A stretch of 6,857 nt of DNA from Actinomycetota bacterium (GTDB taxonomy: Bacteria; Actinomycetota; Thermoleophilia; UBA2241). Under the pieces are notes generated by a model. That model was not told the DNA's origin. It ran no database searches and saw only the letters and a program-made list of their open reading frames with translations. Positions 1-6,496 of the stretch are shown here, in pieces; position 1 is the stretch's first letter; each line of letters opens with the position of its first letter. Location of the stretch: assembly GCA_012719015.1 (NCBI GenBank), contig JAAYBE010000041.1:1-6857 (forward strand). The letters run 5' to 3'. The position numbers and the translations under genes are program-made.

Positions 1-169
1 CCTTGCGGGGCCCCTCATCGGCCTCGATCGAGCCTGCTGGGCAGCACACGCCTGTTCTCCGTGGTTCTTGGGTCGTCATCCCTCTCAGCTCGCCTAATCG
101 GGGGCGCTTGTTCAGCAGCCTGCTAGGAGAGAGAGAGAGTCAAGGAAACCCTCGCCCGGCGCGCCGCGC
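1..169. other. Intergenic stretch downstream of hemB, no gene seen
   Basis: I see no supportable coding region or RNA gene here. The short plus-strand open frame has no ribosome binding site and a composition unlike the neighbouring genes. The stretch is less GC-biased than the genes and holds small structural elements: a 10-bp palindrome CTCGATCGAG at 23-32, a GA dinucleotide run at 127-139, the octamer AGCCTGCT twice (31-38 and 117-124), and a GGCGCGCC octamer at 158-165. No hairpin followed by a T run is visible, so I cannot place the hemB terminator. It may be the leader of a gene to the left of the window. Confidence 0.5.
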
Positions 170-1141
170 CTACCCGATCCAGCCGGCGATGTCCTTGGCG
201 TGGTAGGTGATGATGAGGTCGGCGCCGGCGCGCTTGATGCCCGTGACGGCCTCGAGCACGGCGCGCTGCTCGTCGAGCCAGCCGTTGGCTGCGGCCGCCT
301 TGATCATCGCGTACTCGCCGCTCACGTTGTAGGCGGCGAGCGGGAACCGGGTCTCCTGCTTGACGGCGTGGATCACGTCGAGGAACGGCAGCGCCGGCTT
401 CACCATGATCATGTCGGCGCCCTCCTCGATGTCGAGCAGGGACTCGCGCACGGCCTCCTCGAGGTTGGCCGGGTCCATCTGGTAGGTCTTGCGGTCGCCG
501 AACGCCGGCGCCGACTCGGCCGCCTCACGGAACGGGCCGTAGAAGGCCGAGGCGAACTTGCTCGAGTACGACATGAGGATGGTGTCGGTGAGCCCCTCGT
601 CGTCGAGCGCGTTGCGGATGGCGGCCACGCGCCCGTCCATCATGTCGCTGGGGGCGACGATGTCGGCGCCGCTCTCGGCGTGGGTGATCGCCATCTTGGC
701 GAGCAGCTCGAGGGTGACGTCGTTGAGCACCTCACCCTCCTGGACCACGCCGCAGTGGCCGTGGTCGGTGTACTCGCAGAGGCAGACGTCGGTGATCACG
801 ACCAGCTCCGGGAACTCGTCCTTGAGGGCGCGGACGGCGAGCTGGACGATGCCCTCCGGGTCGTAGGCGCCGGTGGCGGCGGGGTCCTTGTGGGCGGGGA
901 TGCCGAAGAGGAGCACGGCCTTGATGCCGAGCCTGACCAGCTCGCGCACCTCGGGCAGCAGGTTGGCGATGGAGAGCTGGAAGACGCCGGGCATGGAGCT
1001 GACGGGATTCTTGACGTTCTCGCCGGCGACGACGAACAACGGGTAGACGAGGTCGTCGAGCTGCAGCCTGGTCTCGCGCACCAGGTCCCGGATGGCGGGG
1101 GTGCGGCGCAGCCGCCTCATGCGGTAGCTCGGATAGTACAT
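170..1141 (-). CDS. hemB: Porphobilinogen synthase (delta-aminolevulinic acid dehydratase)
   Basis: This cytoplasmic enzyme condenses two 5-aminolevulinate molecules to porphobilinogen, the first common step of tetrapyrrole (heme, siroheme, corrin) synthesis. The 323-residue protein has the usual bacterial length. Seen in the sequence: the zinc-site cysteines Cys120, Cys122 and Cys130 in DVCLCEYTDHGHCG; the two active-site lysines Lys195 (SYSSKFAS) and Lys248 (MIMVKPALPFLD), the second forming the substrate Schiff base in this family; and the C-terminal YHAKDIAGW signature ending at the stop. The three cysteines indicate the zinc-dependent class rather than the Asp-rich magnesium class. The ATG at 1141 is chosen because AAAGGA lies 9 nt upstream; a second Met eight residues in (1120) is possible. 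It is the last gene of a minus-strand set, 109 nt after the DUF4388 gene. No other hem gene is in the window. Confidence 0.98.
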   Translation of the reverse strand: MYYPSYRMRRLRRTPAIRDLVRETRLQLDDLVYPLFVVAGENVKNPVSSMPGVFQLSIANLLPEVRELVRLGIKAVLLFGIPAHKDPAATGAYDPEGIVQLAVRALKDEFPELVVITDVCLCEYTDHGHCGVVQEGEVLNDVTLELLAKMAITHAESGADIVAPSDMMDGRVAAIRNALDDEGLTDTILMSYSSKFASAFYGPFREAAESAPAFGDRKTYQMDPANLEEAVRESLLDIEEGADMIMVKPALPFLDVIHAVKQETRFPLAAYNVSGEYAMIKAAAANGWLDEQRAVLEAVTGIKRAGADLIITYHAKDIAGWIG

Positions 1142-1150
1142 GCGCTGGCG

Positions 1151-1156
1151 TCCTTT
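1151..1156 (-). promoter_or_regulatory. Ribosome binding site of hemB
   Basis: On the minus strand AAAGGA stands 9 nt before the ATG of hemB. It supports the 1141 start over the internal Met codon at 1120. Confidence 0.6.
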
Positions 1157-1162
1157 CTTCGC

Positions 1163-1183
1163 GCGGGCCCGGGCACGGCCCGC
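1163..1183 (-). other. GC hairpin in the hemB leader
   Basis: GCGGGCC at 1163-1169 pairs perfectly with GGCCCGC at 1177-1183 across a 7-nt loop. It lies in the 109-nt gap between the DUF4388 gene and hemB, 6 nt upstream of the hemB ribosome binding site. No U run follows, so it is not a classic intrinsic terminator. It could be an upstream-gene terminator stem, an mRNA processing or stability element, or a chance pairing in GC-rich DNA. Confidence 0.35.
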
Positions 1184-1250
1184 CTGCGCCGCACATCATG
1201 GACCCCGGTGCGGGCGAAGACAAGCGGGGCGGGCGGACGCCGGGAGGGGG

Positions 1251-2531
1251 TCAGCCGCGGGCGCGCGCGGCGGCGAGGTCGAGGGCCGCGCGCACCACCT
1301 CCGCGACCGACTGACGGTCGCGCAACTGACAGGGCACGACCGGCGTCGAGCCGTCCAGGCCGAGCGTCCTGACGATCTGCTTGCGGCTCAACTCCTCGCC
1401 GGCCATGGACATGTAGGGAGCGACGACGTAGGGCACGTCGCCCAGACGCTTGACGAACTGCAGGTCGGCGCGGGTCGAGCGCAGGCTGTCGACGTCGTTC
1501 GCGTTGGCCAGCAGCACCCAGGCCGAGCTCTCGGCGGCGAGCCTCCTCCAGGCCTCCTCCGGGCTCGCCGAGGAGACCGTGAACACGAGGACGTCCTGCG
1601 CCGCCGCGTCCTCGCCGTCGCCCCCATCCCCGTTGCCGTTCGCCGGCATCTGGCCGGCCAGCACCGGGATCTCGACCTCCGTCTCGTCGATCGTCTCCAC
1701 CCTGAGCTGCTTGACGGTGTCCGAGTCCGTCAGGGTGCTGATGAACACCTCGTTGTAGGTGTCGATGGGTCCGCGCACGGCGACGCTCAGGGTCCTGCCG
1801 ATGCCCTCGATGACCGGCTCGCTCACGGTCACGAGGCCGCTGGAGAACAGGCTGTACATGACCTTGGCGCCGCGGAACCGGTCGAGCCCGCACTCGTGCA
1901 GGATGGTGTTGATGTCGGCGTGCCCGTCGATGTGGACCACGACGCGCCACTCCTCGGCCGTCAGGGTCAGGTCGCCCTCCTCCTCCACGTGGTCGCTATA
2001 GGCGAGACGCGGGACCCGCTCCATGGAGCCGAGCTGCTGGAAGATGAGCTCCCACTCGTCGATCCGCCGACAGCCCTCCATGATGACGTGCTCCACGTTG
2101 AGCTCGACCAGGATGTCCTCGTCGGAAGGGCTCTCGTCGGCGCCGAACTGGAACTCCCCGTCAGGCCACCCGAAGAACGTGAAGACGCTGTCCTCGATCT
2201 GCTCGCGCACGGCCTGCTCAAGGGTCTCGCGGTCGATGTCGCCGCCCTCCAGGAGGACGTGCCCCAGACGCGCCCCGTCCGGCGAGCGCCTCTGGGCGTC
2301 CAGCGCCCGCTTGAGCTGGGTCTTGCCGATGACCCCGGCTTTGACGAGCCGCTCGCCGAGCGGCAGCGCCTGCGGCGAGGACGTGGCGTAGGTGATGAAG
2401 CCGTTGCGGAAGAAGACCCTGCCCGTCTCACCCTCGCGCCGGATGGTGAGGCAGCCGCTCTTGGCGCTCATCTTCACCAGCTGGAGGATGTTGGGGAGGC
2501 TGAACTCCTGCAGGCTTCCCTGGAGAAGCAC
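1251..2531 (-). CDS. DUF4388 protein with MshEN-like motifs and degenerate Ras-like GTPase domain
   Basis: Predicted cytoplasmic, 426 residues from GTG 2531. Residues 3-48 match the start of DUF4388 (PATAN-type; LQGSLQEFSLPNILQLV). Residues 57-80 and 88-111 each fit the 24-residue MshEN c-di-GMP-binding motif: Leu-Gly at positions 2-3, hydrophobic 6-7, Gly10, hydrophobic 12, Leu17, aliphatic 21, Gln24. Residues 115-235 look like the DUF4388 C-terminal half, with an RRIDEWELI element. Residues 247-420 resemble COG2229/MglA/CvnD small GTPases by hydrophobic pattern (WVLLAN, VPYVVA, VVPCQLRDRQSVAEVV), but the P-loop reads GPIDTYNE, the DxPGQ region reads FTVSSASP, and NKxD is replaced by PYMSM, so GTP binding is unlikely. 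An acidic Gly/Asn linker sits near residues 296-312. The start is chosen for AAAGGAGG just upstream and for the domain boundary; TTG 2603 or ATG 2597 would add 24 or 22 Arg/Ala-rich residues. The cellular role is unknown. Confidence 0.87.
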   Translation of the reverse strand: MLLQGSLQEFSLPNILQLVKMSAKSGCLTIRREGETGRVFFRNGFITYATSSPQALPLGERLVKAGVIGKTQLKRALDAQRRSPDGARLGHVLLEGGDIDRETLEQAVREQIEDSVFTFFGWPDGEFQFGADESPSDEDILVELNVEHVIMEGCRRIDEWELIFQQLGSMERVPRLAYSDHVEEEGDLTLTAEEWRVVVHIDGHADINTILHECGLDRFRGAKVMYSLFSSGLVTVSEPVIEGIGRTLSVAVRGPIDTYNEVFISTLTDSDTVKQLRVETIDETEVEIPVLAGQMPANGNGDGGDGEDAAAQDVLVFTVSSASPEEAWRRLAAESSAWVLLANANDVDSLRSTRADLQFVKRLGDVPYVVAPYMSMAGEELSRKQIVRTLGLDGSTPVVPCQLRDRQSVAEVVRAALDLAAARARG

Positions 2532-2534
2532 CGC

Positions 2535-2542
2535 CCTCCTTT
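2535..2542 (-). promoter_or_regulatory. Ribosome binding site deciding the GTG start of the DUF4388 gene
   Basis: AAAGGAGG on the minus strand stands 3 nt before GTG 2531. The match to the anti-SD is full but the spacing is short. The upstream alternatives TTG 2603 and ATG 2597 have no purine-rich site. The conserved domain begins two residues after this GTG. Confidence 0.55.
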
Positions 2543-2563
2543 GGGGTCGAAGGCTCGCGCGGG

Positions 2564-2587
2564 GCGCCGCGCCGGTGCGCCGCGCCG
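2564..2587. repeat. 11-bp direct repeat upstream of the DUF4388 gene
   Basis: GCGCCGCGCCG occurs at 2564-2574 and again at 2577-2587, separated by GT. It lies between the MFS gene and the preferred GTG start, or inside the extra N-terminal codons if the TTG start is used. It may be slippage in GC-rich DNA. Confidence 0.5.
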
Positions 2588-2645
2588 TGGTCTGCATCGG
2601 CAACGGCGGCGGCCCGCTTGAGGAGTGCGGCGTGAGTCGGGCGCG

Positions 2646-4019
2646 TCACCGGGCGCCGCCGGCGGCCGCCGGCGGCGGGTCCCGGCGAGGCCCGGCGGCG
2701 CCCACCTCAACGGCTTCGGAGAGCCCGTCACCCGGCGTGGGCCCGTCCGGCAGGCAGGCGGGCGCCTCGCAGCAGCCCTGCTCCACGAGGCGCCGGTGCC
2801 GCAGCGCCAGCTCCGCGCCCACCGCGGCGACCATGGCGGCGATGCCGCCGATGCCGATCGCCCAGCGCACTCCAAGGCCGCGCACCAGCAGGCCGGTGAC
2901 GGGGCCGCCGATGGGCGTGCTCCCGAGGAAGACGATGGACCAGAGCGCCATCACGCGGCCGCGCATCGCGTCCTCCGCGTTCAGCTGCAGCATCGCGTTG
3001 GTCGTGCTGATGAAGAGCACCCCGGCGGCGCCGAGGAACACGAGGACGGCGAGCCCCGCGTAGTAACCGGGGGCGAGTGCCAGGGAGATGGTCGCGACCC
3101 CGAAGACGAAGGCGCCGCCCAGGAGGAGCCGGCGCGAGGGGCGCGCCCTGCTCGCCATGAGCAGGGCGCCGCCGAGCGCGCCGACACCCATCGCGGCCGA
3201 CAGCGCCCCGTAAGACCCGCCGCCGCGGCCGAACACCGTCTTCGTCAGCAGGGGAAGGATCACCGAGTAGTTGTACGCCAGCACGCTGATCACGGCGAGC
3301 ATCACCAGGGGCACGAGCAGGGACGGCGTCTGCCACACGTGCCTCAGGCCGGCGCGGACCTGCCCCGGCTCGCGCGGCGCCGGTGCGCTGCGATGCAGCT
3401 CGGCGGGACGCATGACGGCCAGCGCCCCGATGACGGCCAGGAACGAGGCCGCGTTGAAGAAGAAGCACGGCGCCACGCCGACGCCGGCGATCAGCACCCC
3501 GCCGACGGCGGGGCCGATGATGCGCGACGAGTTGATCACCACCGAGTTCAGGCCCACGGCGTTGGCCACGTCGTCCGGGCCGACCATCTCGTACACGAAG
3601 CTCTGCTGGGAGGGGAAGCCGATCGCCGTCACCGCGCCCGTGAGGCCGGCCAGCACCCAGATCATCCACACGCTGACGACGCCGGCCGCCGCGAGGATCC
3701 CGAGCGCCAGTGCGAGCACGGCGGCGCCGGACTGCGTCGCCATCAGCAGACGCCGTTTGTCGACCCGGTCGGCGAGCGTCCCGCCCCAGGACCCGAGGAC
3801 GAGCACAGGACCGAACTGGAGGCCCACTGTGACCCCCAGCGCCAGGGCGCTGTCCGTGAGGGTGAGCACCAGCCAGTTCTGCGCCACCGACTGCATCCAG
3901 GTCCCGCTCATGGAGACGACCTGGCTGAAGAAGAACAGGCGGTAGTTGCGGATCGCGAGCGAGCGGAACGTGCGCCGCAGCAGTCCGGGACGGCCCGGCG
4001 CGGGAGAGGACACGGTCAT
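2646..4019 (-). CDS. MFS transporter, MFS_3/EntS-like exporter
   Basis: A 457-residue major facilitator superfamily protein of the inner membrane, probably a proton-coupled exporter. About 12 hydrophobic segments are visible, starting near residues 28-50 and ending near 385-405. Motif A is present as GGTLADRVDKRRLL (residues 79-92) between helices 2 and 3. FPSQQSFV (135-142), NSVVINSSRIIGPAVGG (158-174) and MRGRVMALW (352-360) are typical of the MFS_3/enterobactin-exporter-like branch. After helix 12 there is a tail of about 45 residues, rich in Pro, Gly and Ala with a CC-x4-C cluster (416, 417, 422). The substrate cannot be told: siderophores, drugs and metabolites are all known for the group. 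The ATG at 4019 has little ribosome binding site but follows a -10-like element. Its stop is 114 nt before the preferred DUF4388-gene start. Confidence 0.93.
   Translation of the reverse strand: MTVSSPAPGRPGLLRRTFRSLAIRNYRLFFFSQVVSMSGTWMQSVAQNWLVLTLTDSALALGVTVGLQFGPVLVLGSWGGTLADRVDKRRLLMATQSGAAVLALALGILAAAGVVSVWMIWVLAGLTGAVTAIGFPSQQSFVYEMVGPDDVANAVGLNSVVINSSRIIGPAVGGVLIAGVGVAPCFFFNAASFLAVIGALAVMRPAELHRSAPAPREPGQVRAGLRHVWQTPSLLVPLVMLAVISVLAYNYSVILPLLTKTVFGRGGGSYGALSAAMGVGALGGALLMASRARPSRRLLLGGAFVFGVATISLALAPGYYAGLAVLVFLGAAGVLFISTTNAMLQLNAEDAMRGRVMALWSIVFLGSTPIGGPVTGLLVRGLGVRWAIGIGGIAAMVAAVGAELALRHRRLVEQGCCEAPACLPDGPTPGDGLSEAVEVGAAGPRRDPPPAAAGGAR
2654..2677. repeat. 24-bp perfect palindrome at the 3' end of the MFS gene
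   Basis: Every base from 2654 to 2677 pairs with its mirror position around the centre 2665/2666. It lies 5 nt inside the MFS stop codon and encodes the Pro/Ala/Gly end of the protein. As RNA it could fold into a stem of about 10 bp. No U run follows, so a terminator role is only possible. It may instead reflect GCC/GGC triplet repetition. Confidence 0.6.
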
Positions 4020-4025
4020 GGATCC

Positions 4026-4055
4026 AGTCTACCCGGCCGCTGCATCGGGCATCAC
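4026..4055 (-). promoter_or_regulatory. Candidate promoter of the MFS gene, leaderless type
   Basis: TAGACT (4031-4026, minus strand) fits TAnnnT and ends 6 nt before the ATG at 4019. Transcription would therefore begin at or next to the start codon. A weak -35 GTGATG lies 18 nt further upstream at 4055-4050. The absence of a good ribosome binding site before this ATG agrees with a leaderless transcript. Confidence 0.45.
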
Positions 4056-4073
4056 GTGGGGCGGCCCAGGTGT

Positions 4074-4101
4074 GGGCGCGCCCGCACGCACAGGCGCGCC
4101 C
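4074..4101 (-). terminator. GC hairpin after the 82-residue gene
   Basis: GGGCGCGCC at 4074-4082 pairs perfectly with GGCGCGCCC at 4093-4101, giving a 9-bp all-GC stem with a 10-nt loop, 7 nt beyond the stop codon of the small gene. No U tail follows, so this would be the tailless type proposed in high-GC bacteria. Its place between that stop and the MFS promoter supports terminator function. Confidence 0.5.
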
Positions 4102-4108
4102 GGCCGGA

Positions 4109-4357
4109 TCACAGCTTCTGGAGGTACACCTCGCCGCGGCGCATCTTGACCTTGACCGAGGCGCCCGACGCCTTCACCGCCTTGCGCAGGCCGACGTTGA
4201 GCGAGTTCGGCTTGCGCCCGGGCAGCTCGATCAGGGCCGACTCCAGATCGGAGGCGACGAAGTCGGCGACGATGTCGGTGTAGACTCCGGCGTTACGTCC
4301 GGTGAGGGCCGGCACGTCGGCGGGCACGAGACGATACGGCTTCGCGACACGAGGCAT
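4109..4357 (-). CDS. Small basic protein of unknown function, 82 aa
   Basis: I do not recognise a named family. The protein has no signal peptide or membrane segment. It is basic at both ends (MPRVAKPYR; KVKMRRGEVYLQKL). The middle, residues 25-45, looks helical (VYTDIVADFVASDLESALIEL), followed by a conserved-looking GRKPNSLNVGLRKAVKASG stretch at 47-65 and a possible beta hairpin at the end. The charge pattern could suit nucleic-acid binding, which is inference only. Start: ATG 4357 is preferred because GGAGG stands 5 nt upstream; an in-frame ATG at 4369 and a longer frame to 4516 lack such a site and would begin upstream of the likely transcript start. A good promoter, strong ribosome binding site and downstream hairpin make it a stand-alone expressed gene. 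It is divergent from dhaK, but nothing links it to dihydroxyacetone metabolism. Confidence 0.78.
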   Translation of the reverse strand: MPRVAKPYRLVPADVPALTGRNAGVYTDIVADFVASDLESALIELPGRKPNSLNVGLRKAVKASGASVKVKMRRGEVYLQKL

Positions 4358-4362
4358 ATCAT

Positions 4363-4367
4363 CCTCC
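4363..4367 (-). promoter_or_regulatory. Ribosome binding site of the 82-residue gene
   Basis: GGAGG on the minus strand lies 5 nt before ATG 4357. It overlaps the in-frame ATG at 4369-4367 and so argues for the shorter start. Confidence 0.75.
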
Positions 4368-4421
4368 ATCCATCGATGCTTGACTGACGTGATGTGCGGG
4401 CTACAGACCCGTCCACGCCGT

Positions 4422-4450
4422 AATCTATACCATTCGAGTCCGCGGTCCAA
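4422..4450 (-). promoter_or_regulatory. Sigma-70-type promoter of the 82-residue gene
   Basis: On the minus strand a -35-like TTGGAC (4450-4445) is followed after 17 nt by TAGATT (4427-4422). The overlapping TATAGA (4429-4424) is preceded by TGG, giving an alternative extended -10. This is one of the few AT-rich patches in the window. The predicted transcript start is near 4415, leaving a leader of about 58 nt. Confidence 0.6.
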
Positions 4451-4456
4451 AACCCG

Positions 4457-4466
4457 GGACATGTCC
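4457..4466. promoter_or_regulatory. 10-bp palindrome next to the -35 element, possible operator
   Basis: GGACATGTCC is a perfect palindrome placed 6 nt upstream of the -35 of the 82-residue gene and inside the dhaK divergent region. It could be a dimeric regulator half-site pair. No cognate regulator is encoded in the window. Confidence 0.35.
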
Positions 4467-4505
4467 GGCTCACGGATGAAGGACGAACGGAAGAGGTCGA
4501 ACCGG

Positions 4506-4657
4506 TGACGGTCCACGTACCTCCCACCGCGACGGTCTTGCTGCCGTGCACGCTATCCGGCCCTGCATGACGGTCCGGGGCGACGCACACGCGGGAGCAG
4601 CGGACCCTCCGGCCTTGACGCGCGCCGGCCGGCGAAGAACGATTGGGGAGTGACGGT
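4506..4657 (+). repeat. Four GACGGT direct repeats upstream of dhaK
   Basis: TGACGGTCC occurs at 4506-4514 and 4568-4576, CGACGGTC at 4530-4537 and TGACGGT at 4651-4657, all in the same orientation between the divergent promoter and dhaK. The spacing is irregular (24, 38 and 83 nt). They could be regulator contact sites; chance is possible at this GC content. Confidence 0.4.
4615..4643 (+). promoter_or_regulatory. Candidate promoter of the dha operon with a spacer palindrome
   Basis: TTGACG (4615-4620) is followed after 17 nt by AACGAT (4638-4643), a good -35 with a weak -10, predicting a start near 4650 and a leader of about 50 nt. The spacer contains a perfect 12-bp palindrome CGCCGGCCGGCG at 4623-4634, in a position where a bound repressor would block polymerase. 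Confidence 0.4.
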
Positions 4658-4700
4658 GACGCCGCCCGGGCGACCGGCGGCAGAGGCTGGAGGGGATGCC

Positions 4701-5698
4701 ATGAAGAAGCTCATCAACCGCCCGGACGACGTGGTGAGAGAGGAGCTGGCCGGCGTCGCGCTGGCTCACGCCGGGCGCCTCGTGGTGCACACAGACCCGC
4801 ACTGGATCGCGCGCGCCGACGCCCCGGTGGCGGGCAAGGTGGCGCTCGTGTCCGGCGGCGGGTCGGGCCACGAGCCGATGCACGGGGGGTTCGTCGGCCC
4901 GGGCATGCTGGACGCCGCCTGCCCGGGCGAGGTCTTCACCTCCCCCACGCCCGACCAGATGCTGGCCGCGACCAGGGCCGTGGACGGCGGCGCCGGGGTG
5001 CTGCACATCGTCAAGAACTACACCGGCGACGTCATGAACTTCGAGATGGCCGCCGACCTCGCGCGCGACGAGGGGCTCCAGGTGGAGCAGGTCGTGATCG
5101 CCGACGACGTCGCCGTGGAGGACAGCCTGTACACGGCCGGGCGGCGCGGCGTGGGCGCGACCGTGCTGGCCGAGAAGATCTGCGGCGCCGCGGCGGAGGA
5201 GGGCCGGCCCCTCGCGGCGGTGGCCGGCCTCTGCCGCACGGTGGACGAGCGCAGCCGCAGCATGGGCGTGGCGCTCACCTCATGCACCGTGCCGGCGGCC
5301 GGCAGGCCGACCTTCGAGCTCGGCGAGGACGAGATGGAGGTCGGCATCGGCATCCACGGCGAACCCGGGCGCGAGCGCCGGCCGCTGGCGAGCGCGACGG
5401 AGATCGTGGAGACGCTCGCCACCGCGGTGGTCGCCGACCTGCCGTTCCGCGCCGGCGACGAGGTGCTCGCCTTCGTCAACGGCATGGGCGCCACCCCGCT
5501 CATGGAGTTGTACGTCGTGTACGCCGCACTGCACCGCTTTCTGGAGGAGAGCGGCATCGCGATCACGCGCAGCCTGGTCGGCTCTTATATGACCTCGCTC
5601 GACATGGCCGGCTGCTCGGTCACCCTGCTCCGGCTCGACGACGAGTTGACGCGGCTGTGGGACGCCCCGGTGGACACGCCCGGACTGCGGTGGGGCGC

Positions 5699-5702
<4 letters not shown>
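4701..5702 (+). CDS. dhaK: Dihydroxyacetone kinase subunit DhaK, PTS-dependent
   Basis: This cytoplasmic subunit binds dihydroxyacetone and passes phosphate from DhaL-ATP to it, giving dihydroxyacetone phosphate for glycolysis. The 333 residues match the family length. Visible are the GGGSGHEPMHGGFVG loop (52-66) with His57, NYTGD with Asp110, and His219 in GIGIHGEPG, the histidine that forms a covalent hemiaminal with the substrate. NGMGATPLMELY (260-271) and SLVGSYMTSLDMAGCS (291-306) are also typical. ATG 4701 is preferred because GGAGGGG lies just upstream and MKKLIN is the usual N terminus; a GTG at 4650 would add 17 residues outside the domain. The stop overlaps the dhaL start (ATGA). 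Confidence 0.97.
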
Positions 5703-6493
<791 letters not shown>

Positions 6494-6496
6494 CGC

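Noticed and set aside
1..120. TPP-riboswitch-like CTGAGA (minus strand, 88-83), followed by GGG...ACCC and GAACC
   Set aside because: Only the pyrimidine-side CTGAGA and a GAACC are present. The GGGGTGCC stem before it and the CTGAT...TAAT...GCG...AGGGA half that binds pyrophosphate are missing, so I do not call a riboswitch.
127..139. GA dinucleotide run as a CRISPR or tandem repeat array
   Set aside because: It is a single short microsatellite of six GA units, without spacers or further copies.
200..1372. Long plus-strand open frame opposite hemB (390 aa)
   Set aside because: It is the antisense shadow of hemB and the DUF4388 gene; the translation is low-complexity Arg/Gly/Val/Asp/His-rich and has no domain.
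1140..2621. 493-aa plus-strand open frame opposite the DUF4388 gene
   Set aside because: It is an antisense shadow caused by high GC; the minus-strand frame shows recognisable domains instead.
2625..4283. 552-aa plus-strand open frame opposite the MFS gene
   Set aside because: It is His/Arg/Ala/Gly-rich with no domain; the minus strand encodes a clear 12-helix transporter.
4358..4516. N-terminal extension of the 82-residue protein to 135 aa
   Set aside because: The extension would run back through the likely promoter and has no ribosome binding site, while GGAGG precedes ATG 4357.
4643..5698. Upstream extension of the dhaL frame through dhaK
   Set aside because: The frame stays open only because of GC bias; the real dhaL begins at the ATGA overlap, where the conserved domain starts soon after.
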